A stretch of 11,175 nucleotides of DNA, from assembly GCA_017628775.1 (NCBI GenBank), contig JAGBYN010000139.1, forward strand, positions 1 to 11,175. The letters run 5' to 3'. The notes beneath the pieces were generated by a model. That model did no database searches, was not told the DNA's origin, and was given only the letters and a program-made list of their open reading frames with translations. This DNA comes from Bacteroidaceae bacterium. Its GTDB lineage: Bacteria > Bacteroidota > Bacteroidia > Bacteroidales > Bacteroidaceae. Positions 6,984-11,175 of the stretch are shown here, in pieces. The position numbers and the translations under genes were made by a program. Within the stretch, counting starts at the first letter, position 1. The number at the start of each line of letters is the position of its first letter.

Positions 6984-7510
6984 TCTACGCCATTACAGGA
7001 GGCATCGGCTCCGGAAAAACATATTACTGCAAACAATTGGAAGCGAAAGGCGCACCTGTGTTTTATTGCGACATCGAGGCCAAGCGCATCATTAGAACAG
7101 ACCGTGAGGTAAAAGAAAAATTAATGGCCTTAGTGGGCAAAGAGGTTTATGATGCACAAGGAGGGTTGCAAAAATCTGTTCTTGCAGCCTACATCTGCCA
7201 AGGCAAAGCATTTGCGCAACAAGTTGATGATATTGTGCATCCTAAAGTAGCAGATGCGTTCAAGGCATGGACCCACGAACAATTACAACAGCACACCGAT
7301 GTTTATATGGAATGTGCATTACTCTTTGAAACGGGATTTGAGCAATTCGTTGACGAGGTTATCTTAGTGACTGCACATTTGGAAACACGCATTCAAAGGA
7401 TTATGAATCGCGATCAGGTGAGTCGTGAAAAAGCATTGGCATGGATCGCCTTGCAAATGCCTGAAGAAGAAAAAGAACGCAGAGCGCACCACATCATCAG
7501 AAATGACTAA
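6980..7510 (+). CDS. coaE: Dephospho-CoA kinase, C-terminally short
   Basis: 176 residues; the family is usually about 195-210. CoaE phosphorylates the ribose 3'-OH of dephospho-CoA with ATP, the last step of CoA synthesis, in the cytoplasm. Visible motifs are the P-loop GGIGSGKT (7-14), the conserved Asp of FYCDIEAKR (D31), IVHPKVA (85-91), ALLFETGF (113-120) and the lid region RIQRIMNRD (137-145). The chain ends at RRAHHIIRND, exactly where relatives have 'NDG' and then a last helix of roughly 20-25 residues. Reading past the stop in the same frame gives nothing family-like. All catalytic motifs are present, so activity is likely but folding may differ. It overlaps the YbbR gene by 4 bp, and an ATG of the next reading frame overlaps its own stop. 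Confidence 0.9.
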   Translation: MIYAITGGIGSGKTYYCKQLEAKGAPVFYCDIEAKRIIRTDREVKEKLMALVGKEVYDAQGGLQKSVLAAYICQGKAFAQQVDDIVHPKVADAFKAWTHEQLQQHTDVYMECALLFETGFEQFVDEVILVTAHLETRIQRIMNRDQVSREKALAWIALQMPEEEKERRAHHIIRND

Positions 7511-7547
7511 CCCCATGTCCACAAAGCACACAAAACCAATGATCAAT

Positions 7548-8708
7548 ATGAAAAGATTTTTTCATTGTCTTTTACTTCTAACATTTGCCTTACACGCTGT
7601 AGCGCAAAAAGACGTTCAAGAACCCTCTGTCGTTGAACGACTCCTGAATTTAGAAAAGAAAACGGATTTGCTTAACATCAAACTGAACATGCATGGTAGC
7701 TATAGTTCTCCCTTTGGCTATGAAGAGCGCGGCATGGGCGAATCGGCTTTTCAGATGGAACAATTGCGACTCGACATTCAGGGACGTATCAACAGCAAAC
7801 TCTACTACCGTTGGCGCCAACGCTTAAACCGCCCCAATCAAGGAGCGGGTTCTATTGACAACATGCCCGCTTCAATTGACTTCGCGGCAATAGGCATCAA
7901 CTTATCCGACCGATGGCATTTATTCATGGGTAAGCAGGGTGTGCTTTATGGTGGCATTGAGTACGACCTAAACCCGATTGATATTATTGAATATTCCGAC
8001 ATGAGCGACTGTATCACAGCCTTCATGACGGGGGTTAATATCGGTTACAAACTCAACCAAAACCATGAAATCAATTTCCAGATCGTTGACAGCAGAAATT
8101 GTTCATTAGAGGAGAAGTATGGCGCTAACCTCAAGAAATCAAAATTACCCTTCATTTATACCCTGAATTGGAATGGCTGCCTATGGGGCGGTGCATTAAA
8201 AACACGCTGGTCAACCTCCTACGCATCGCAAGCCAAAGATAATTACATGGCTTACTTCGCATTAGGCAACCAAATTCGTTTCTCTGAAAAGGTTGACATG
8301 TATGTTGATTTCATGCATTCATACGAAAAATTGGACGACAAGGGTATCATGACTCAAATTGTGGGCCAAAGCAATGGGCACGCCACTTCTGGCGTGGTCT
8401 ATTCCTCGGCAGTGGCTAAAATAAACTATCGCTTCATGCCACGTTGGAACATTTTTGCCAAAGGAATGATTGAAACGGCAGGTTTTGCTAAAACCACACA
8501 AGAGCACCAAAACGGGACCTACCGCACTTCTTATGGTTACATTGGTGGCATTGAATACTACCCCATAGAAAAATCCGATCTCCGCTTCTATGGTGCGTTT
8601 GTGGGCAGAACCTTTAATTATAAGGATTGTGCAAGGGTTTATGGTTGTTCAAACAACAATACGCAACGCATACAACTCGGATTAATCTACCAACTACCCA
8701 TATTTTAA
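7548..8708 (+). CDS. Outer-membrane porin, OprO/OprP-like
   Basis: 386 residues from the chosen ATG. The start is chosen because it places a good signal peptide first (MKRFFHCLLLLTFALHAVAQ, cleavage near residue 19-20). Upstream in-frame ATGs at 7503, 7515 and 7539 would add a polar extension, and 7503 overlaps the coaE stop. After a short helical, coiled-coil-like segment (about 27-45, VVERLLNLEKKTDLLNIKL) comes an alternating beta pattern ending in a C-terminal Phe (QLGLIYQLPIF), as in outer-membrane barrels. Segments such as QMEQLRLDIQGRINSKLYYRWRQRL and LSDRWHLFMGKQGVLYGGIEYD resemble phosphate-selective porin O/P family members of Bacteroidetes. The substrate cannot be told. The gene follows coaE by 37 bp. 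Its position in this housekeeping cluster seems incidental. Confidence 0.75.
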   Translation: MKRFFHCLLLLTFALHAVAQKDVQEPSVVERLLNLEKKTDLLNIKLNMHGSYSSPFGYEERGMGESAFQMEQLRLDIQGRINSKLYYRWRQRLNRPNQGAGSIDNMPASIDFAAIGINLSDRWHLFMGKQGVLYGGIEYDLNPIDIIEYSDMSDCITAFMTGVNIGYKLNQNHEINFQIVDSRNCSLEEKYGANLKKSKLPFIYTLNWNGCLWGGALKTRWSTSYASQAKDNYMAYFALGNQIRFSEKVDMYVDFMHSYEKLDDKGIMTQIVGQSNGHATSGVVYSSAVAKINYRFMPRWNIFAKGMIETAGFAKTTQEHQNGTYRTSYGYIGGIEYYPIEKSDLRFYGAFVGRTFNYKDCARVYGCSNNNTQRIQLGLIYQLPIF

Positions 8709-8723
8709 AAACAAAATCTTACA

Positions 8724-8742
8724 TTTAGTGACTTAAAAAGAA
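8724..8742 (+). repeat. Copy 2 of the 19-bp intergenic motif TTTAGTGACNTAAAAAGAA
   Basis: 18 of 19 bases match the copy at 5960-5978. It lies 16 bp after the porin stop and 109 bp before rpe. The palindrome GGTGCACC (8746-8753) follows it. The 143 bp porin-rpe gap otherwise contains only a weak stem (CACTTTT 8753-8759 / AAAAGTG 8790-8796 with a 30-nt loop) and no consensus promoter. Confidence 0.5.
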
Positions 8743-8851
8743 TAAGGTGCACCACTTTTCAATTGATTTTTCACATATAGTAACGCTAAAAAAGTGAAGT
8801 AAATTATTTTTTCATGGCACGATCAATAATAACGACTAAACAATAAAACAG

Positions 8852-9514
8852 ATGATTGTTTCTCCTTCTCTCCTGGCTGCAGATTTTGCAAATTTGCAAC
8901 GCGACATCGAAATGCTCAACAACAGCGCATGTGATTGGTTTCACTTGGATGTGATGGACGGTGTGTTCGTCCCCAATATCTCATTTGGTTTCCCCGTGAT
9001 GGAAGCGATGGCCAAGCATGCACAAAAACCCTTGGATGTTCATCTCATGATCGTTCAGCCCGAAAAGTTTGTTAAAGAAGTTAAAGCTTTGGGGGCTAAA
9101 ATCATGAACGTGCATTATGAAGCTTGTACGCACCTTCACCGCGTGGTGCAACAAATCAAGGCTGAAGGCATGATGGCTGGGGTAACCCTCAACCCCCACA
9201 CCCCTGTAAGCGTTTTGGAAGACATTATCGTTGATTTAGATTTAGTGATGCTAATGTCGGTAAATCCTGGATTTGGCGGACAAAAATTTATTGAGCACAG
9301 CGTAGAGAAAGTACGTCGCCTCAAAGAATTAATCGTTCGCACAGGTTCGCATGCCATCATTGAAGTGGACGGCGGTGTAAACCAAGAAACAGGAAAACTT
9401 CTCGCAGAAGCAGGATGTGACGCCGTTGTGGCAGGTAGTGCTGTGTTCCGTGCTGCAGATCCTCAAGCAGAAATTCTTGCGCTCAAGAACCTAAACGACA
9501 CCACATGTTGCTAA
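8852..9514 (+). CDS. rpe: Ribulose-phosphate 3-epimerase
   Basis: 220 residues, the normal family length. The enzyme interconverts D-ribulose 5-phosphate and D-xylulose 5-phosphate in the pentose phosphate pathway, in the cytoplasm. It opens with MIVSPSLLAADFANL, the standard start, and carries the metal and catalytic set: HLDVMDG with H31 and D33, DVHLM with H64, and EVDGGV with D173. SVNPGFGGQKF (136-146) is the phosphate-binding loop region. All expected residues are present. The start is fixed by the conserved N-terminus; no Shine-Dalgarno sequence is seen. nrnA follows after 44 bp without a terminator, suggesting one transcript. Confidence 0.96.
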   Translation: MIVSPSLLAADFANLQRDIEMLNNSACDWFHLDVMDGVFVPNISFGFPVMEAMAKHAQKPLDVHLMIVQPEKFVKEVKALGAKIMNVHYEACTHLHRVVQQIKAEGMMAGVTLNPHTPVSVLEDIIVDLDLVMLMSVNPGFGGQKFIEHSVEKVRRLKELIVRTGSHAIIEVDGGVNQETGKLLAEAGCDAVVAGSAVFRAADPQAEILALKNLNDTTCC

Positions 9515-9558
9515 GCCTCTGTGCATAGTAAAAAACATATAGACACAACCCAAATATC

Positions 9559-10596
9559 ATGCTGCAACCCATACTATCCGCTAAAGAGTTATTACAACTC
9601 ATGGACCTGTTAAAACAATGCAACAATATATTTATTTGTGGACATAGGAGTCCTGATGGCGATGCTATAGGATCGGCATTAGGTTGGGCTGACTATCTTA
9701 AGTATTTAGGAAAAAAGGTATTTATTGCCATGCCTAACCCGTGCCCTGACTTTTTACGCTGGATGCCTGGTTCTCAAAATGTTGTATTTTACTCAGAAAA
9801 TCCAGAAGAAGTTAACAAACAGATCAAGAAAGCCGACCTTATTTGCTTTTTAGACATGAACGACTCCAAACGCTTGCAAGAGATGCAAAGCTGCGTGGAC
9901 CAAGCCAAAGCTAAAAAGCTTATCATCGACCACCACCTCAACCCTAATGAAGAAGGTATTGCCTTAACCATATCTCGCCACACCATTTCAAGTACATCAG
10001 AATTGGTGCTACGCATCATTTACCAGTTGGGTGGTTTTGAACATCTTACACGTTCGGCAGCCGCTTGCATCTACACGGGGATGATGACAGACACAGGGGC
10101 ATTCACTTACAACTCAAATGACCCTGAGCTCTACAATTGCATCAGCCTCTTACTGACAAAACGCATTGACAAAGACCGCATTTACAGAAATGTGCACAAC
10201 ACATTTAGCGAACATCGTTTGCGATTACAAGGCTACATTCTATGTGAGAAAACGCAATTTTTTGAAGGACACCGAGCAGCAATCTTTAGCATGACCCGCG
10301 AGGAAATGAAAAAGTTCCACTATATTCGCGGCGACATGGAAGGCGTGGTCAACATGCCCTTACAAGTCAAAGGCATGCGCCTCAGCATATCCTTGAGAGA
10401 AGACACCGAGAAAGATGTGATTCGCGTTAGCCTTAGATCTGTTGACGATTTCCCATGCAACAAAATGGCAGAAGAGTTTTTTAATGGCGGCGGCCACTTA
10501 AATGCTTCGGGTGGAGAACTCCCCTTCCCTATGGAAGAGGCGATCAACACGGCAAAGAAAGCGATTGAAGCCTATAAGGATTTACTTTACAAGTAG
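9559..10596 (+). CDS. nrnA: DHH/DHHA1 phosphoesterase, NrnA-like nanoRNase / pAp phosphatase
   Basis: 345 residues, a usual length. The DHH domain has HRSPDGD (29-35), DMND (99-102), DHH (124-126) and MMTDTGAF (175-182), which together bind two metal ions. A linker leads to the DHHA1 domain with the substrate-binding GGGH (310-313) and NASGGELPF. NrnA proteins degrade 2-5 nt RNA fragments and dephosphorylate 3'-phosphoadenosine 5'-phosphate; which activity dominates here cannot be told. It follows rpe by 44 bp. Its TAG stop (10594-10596) is the first three bases of a 7-bp repeat (TAGAGCA, TAGAGTA, TAGAGAA), so the present end may have been created when the repeat region arrived next to it. 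The last helix (EEAINTAKKAIEAYKDLLYK) appears complete. Confidence 0.9.
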   Translation: MLQPILSAKELLQLMDLLKQCNNIFICGHRSPDGDAIGSALGWADYLKYLGKKVFIAMPNPCPDFLRWMPGSQNVVFYSENPEEVNKQIKKADLICFLDMNDSKRLQEMQSCVDQAKAKKLIIDHHLNPNEEGIALTISRHTISSTSELVLRIIYQLGGFEHLTRSAAACIYTGMMTDTGAFTYNSNDPELYNCISLLLTKRIDKDRIYRNVHNTFSEHRLRLQGYILCEKTQFFEGHRAAIFSMTREEMKKFHYIRGDMEGVVNMPLQVKGMRLSISLREDTEKDVIRVSLRSVDDFPCNKMAEEFFNGGGHLNASGGELPFPMEEAINTAKKAIEAYKDLLYK

Positions 10597-10614
10597 AGCA
10601 TAGAGTATAGAGAA
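10594..10614 (+). repeat. Three inverted heptamers at the left end of the repeat mosaic
   Basis: TAGAGCA, TAGAGTA and TAGAGAA are three consecutive 7-bp units. Their reverse complement (CTCTATA, CTCTATG type) is the same family as the CTCTAAA/CTCTCAA units at 10716-10886, so the left end is inverted relative to the rest. The first unit contains the nrnA stop codon. Confidence 0.6.
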
Positions 10615-10664
10615 CAACTGCCATGCGGCTTGCAAGACGGCGGAAGAGTCAATACACTGTTGAG

Positions 10665-10687
10665 GAGACGCCCCACTGGGACGTCTC
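10665..10687. repeat. G+C-rich hairpin 1 of the mosaic
   Basis: GAGACG (10665-10670) pairs with CGTCTC (10682-10687). Inside, CCC (10672-10674) pairs with GGG (10678-10680) after one C-A mismatch, leaving a 3-nt loop. No T run follows on either side, so it is not a terminator. It is much more G+C-rich than its surroundings and looks like a REP-like palindrome. Confidence 0.55.
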
Positions 10688-10715
10688 ACGAATAATGCTG
10701 CGGTTGTAGTTTTAT

Positions 10716-10729
10716 CTCTCAACTCTAAG
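10716..10729 (+). repeat. Heptamer pair CTCTCAA CTCTAAG
   Basis: Two adjacent 7-bp units lie between hairpin 1 and hairpin 2. They belong to the same family as the units at 10797-10817 and 10852-10886. Confidence 0.55.
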
Positions 10730-10754
10730 CCCTCGTTAGTACGTTGATTGAGAC

Positions 10755-10776
10755 GGGCCGACACGGTGATCGGCCC
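10755..10776. repeat. G+C-rich hairpin 2 of the mosaic (GGGCCGA / TCGGCCC)
   Basis: A perfect 7-bp stem, GGGCCGA (10755-10761) and TCGGCCC (10770-10776), encloses the 8-nt loop CACGGTGA and is followed by CCTACA. Similar GGGC...GCCCCTACA palindromes occur as dispersed intergenic repeats in many bacteria; this rests on recollection and not on a search. Confidence 0.6.
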
Positions 10777-10796
10777 CTACATGCCGAATGGATTCT

Positions 10797-10817
10797 CTCT
10801 CAACTCTCAACTTTCTC
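10797..10817 (+). repeat. Three heptamers between hairpin 2 and hairpin 3
   Basis: CTCTCAA, CTCTCAA and CTTTCTC follow each other in strict 7-bp phase. A short palindrome, AGGG-TGTG-CCCT (10823-10834), comes next and forms the third, weakest hairpin of the mosaic. Confidence 0.55.
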
Positions 10818-10851
10818 CCCGAAGGGTGTGCCCTAACAAGAGGACAAGGTT

Positions 10852-10886
10852 CTCTCAACTCTCATCTCTAAACTCTAAACTCTCTC
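10852..10886 (+). repeat. Five tandem heptamers at the right end of the mosaic
   Basis: CTCTCAA, CTCTCAT, CTCTAAA, CTCTAAA and CTCTCTC follow without interruption. Together with the inverted units at 10594-10614 they frame the mosaic like imperfect terminal inverted repeats about 290 bp apart. Confidence 0.65.
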
Positions 10887-10914
10887 AAATCCCATAACAC
10901 ATTTAACATTTTGC

Positions 10915-10977
10915 TTTGATCCTTTCTCCTTTTTCTTGAAAAGGGCGAAAAATCAAAATGAAAGTAAAAGGATCAAA
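10915..10977. repeat. First inverted pair of the GATCCTTT motif
   Basis: TTTGATCCTTT (10915-10925) and its exact complement AAAGGATCAAA (10967-10977) form an 11-bp inverted repeat. A second perfect 10-bp inverted repeat, CAAAATGAAA (10954-10963) and TTTCATTTTG (10982-10991), encloses the right copy, so that copy would sit in the loop of a hairpin. Confidence 0.6.
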
Positions 10978-11045
10978 AAAGTTTCATTTTGTAAAGTTTT
11001 TGAAAAAGGCGTTGATCCTTTCGGGTTTTGGCACGGTTTCTTAAA

Positions 11046-11077
11046 TTTGGATTTTCCTATAAAACATAGTAAATTTG
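11046..11077 (+). promoter_or_regulatory. Consensus Bacteroidetes promoter in the tail
   Basis: TTTG (11046-11049), 20 nt, TAAATTTG (11070-11077). Box sequences and spacing match the rplU promoter exactly in form. Transcription would start near 11084, directly before a terminator hairpin. Confidence 0.6.
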
Positions 11078-11089
11078 TGTAGAAAGTAG

Positions 11090-11115
11090 AAGGGGGCCTC
11101 AAAGTCCCCTTTTTT
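11090..11115 (+). terminator. Intrinsic terminator just downstream of the tail promoter
   Basis: AAGGGGGC (11090-11097) pairs with GTCCCCTT (11104-11111), including one G-T pair, around the 6-nt loop CTCAAA. TTTT (11112-11115) extends the run of six Ts after CCCC. It could terminate rpe-nrnA read-through, a very short RNA from the promoter at 11046-11077, or act as an attenuator for a gene beyond the window. Confidence 0.75.
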
Positions 11116-11142
11116 CGTGTCAAAAGGATCAAAAATATTGCG

Positions 11143-11175
11143 AAATTTGGTTTGATGTCGTTAAAATTTGGTTTG
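11143..11175 (+). repeat. 12-bp direct repeat at the window end (AAATTTGGTTTG)
   Basis: The 12-mer occurs at 11143-11154 and 11164-11175, a 21-bp period. The second copy ends at the last base of the window, so a longer array cannot be excluded. Each copy contains TTTG, the -33 box sequence. Confidence 0.5.

Larger units (their letters stand above)
11012..11132. repeat. Second inverted pair of the GATCCTTT motif
   Basis: TTGATCCTTT (11012-11021) and AAAGGATCAA (11123-11132) are a perfect 10-bp inverted repeat. They flank the promoter at 11046-11077 and the terminator at 11090-11115. With the first pair the order is forward, reverse, forward, reverse. Confidence 0.6.
10597..11175. other. 579 bp gene-free region after nrnA
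   Basis: No convincing protein or structural RNA gene is found on either strand. The part up to about 10889 is a mosaic of 7-bp pyrimidine-rich repeats and G+C-rich hairpins. From about 10890 it is AT-rich, with alternating inverted copies of a GATCCTTT motif, a consensus promoter, an intrinsic terminator and a 12-bp direct repeat at the very end of the window. Confidence 0.7.

Noticed and set aside
7425..7547. N-terminal extension of the porin starting inside coaE.
   Set aside because: The Lys-rich extension precedes the signal peptide and overlaps coaE by 86 bp; the ATG at 7548 fits a secreted porin.
3828..8747. Shared 13-mer AAAAAGAATAAGG at 3828-3840 and 8735-8747.
   Set aside because: At this AT content a 13-base match within 11 kb is expected by chance; the first copy is explained by the terminator stem.
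8753..8796. Terminator between the porin gene and rpe (CACTTTT / AAAAGTG).
   Set aside because: The stem is 7 AT-rich pairs with a 30-nt loop and no immediate T run.
10582..10764. Minus-strand ORF of 60 residues in the repeat mosaic.
   Set aside because: It reads through repeats and hairpins and the end of nrnA; composition and content do not look like a protein.
11028..11043. Sigma-54 promoter: TTGGCACG looks like a perfect -24 element.
   Set aside because: The -12 element is missing; the position where GC is required reads TA, and no TTGC follows.
10597..11175. CRISPR array.
   Set aside because: The 7-bp units are too short and tandem, the spacers are not uniform, and no cas genes are present.

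Overview
The window looks like a piece of a Bacteroidales chromosome, most like the Prevotella group. Three things support this: a long NusB with an extra N-terminal region, a PUR/DUF3276-type protein otherwise typical of Bacteroidetes, and promoters of the Bacteroidetes form TTTG-N~20-TAnnTTTG. Shine-Dalgarno sequences are largely absent and base composition is moderately AT-rich. The assignment comes from reading the proteins, not from a database search.

Left part (1-3572, minus strand). The start of rplU (ribosomal protein L21) lies at the edge, with a clear promoter whose -33 box sits inside the end of the neighbouring gene. Upstream of it is a compact three-gene cluster of exported proteins: a small protein resembling the C-terminal part of GH127 enzymes, a TPR repeat protein, and a GHL10-type (DUF187) glycosidase with a C-terminal Fn3-like domain. 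Gaps are 10 and 25 bp, so it reads as one operon. Its long leader holds a candidate 14-residue leader peptide with an unusually good Shine-Dalgarno sequence, overlapping a small hairpin.

Middle (3834-8708). The PUR-family gene (minus, own terminator) is divergent from nusB across a 268 bp region carrying a split inverted repeat. On the plus strand follow nusB, yajC, a terminator-like hairpin, a YbbR-domain membrane protein, coaE (4 bp overlap) and an OprO/P-like porin. CoaE appears to lack its usual C-terminal helix. The housekeeping genes link transcription (NusB), Sec translocation (YajC), the envelope (YbbR-like) and CoA synthesis (CoaE).

Right part (8709-11175). rpe (pentose phosphate epimerase) is followed by a DHH/DHHA1 phosphoesterase of the NrnA type. 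Then come 579 bp without a gene. The first half is a mosaic of 7-bp tandem repeats (CTCTCAA/CTCTAAA) separating G+C-rich hairpins, with inverted heptamers at its left end that supply the nrnA stop codon. The second half has four alternating copies of a GATCCTTT/AAAGGATC motif, a consensus Bacteroidetes promoter, and an intrinsic terminator only about 13 bp beyond that promoter.

I do not see a defence system, CRISPR array, transposase, tRNA or rRNA. The most unexplained material is the tail after nrnA and the leader of the glycosidase operon.
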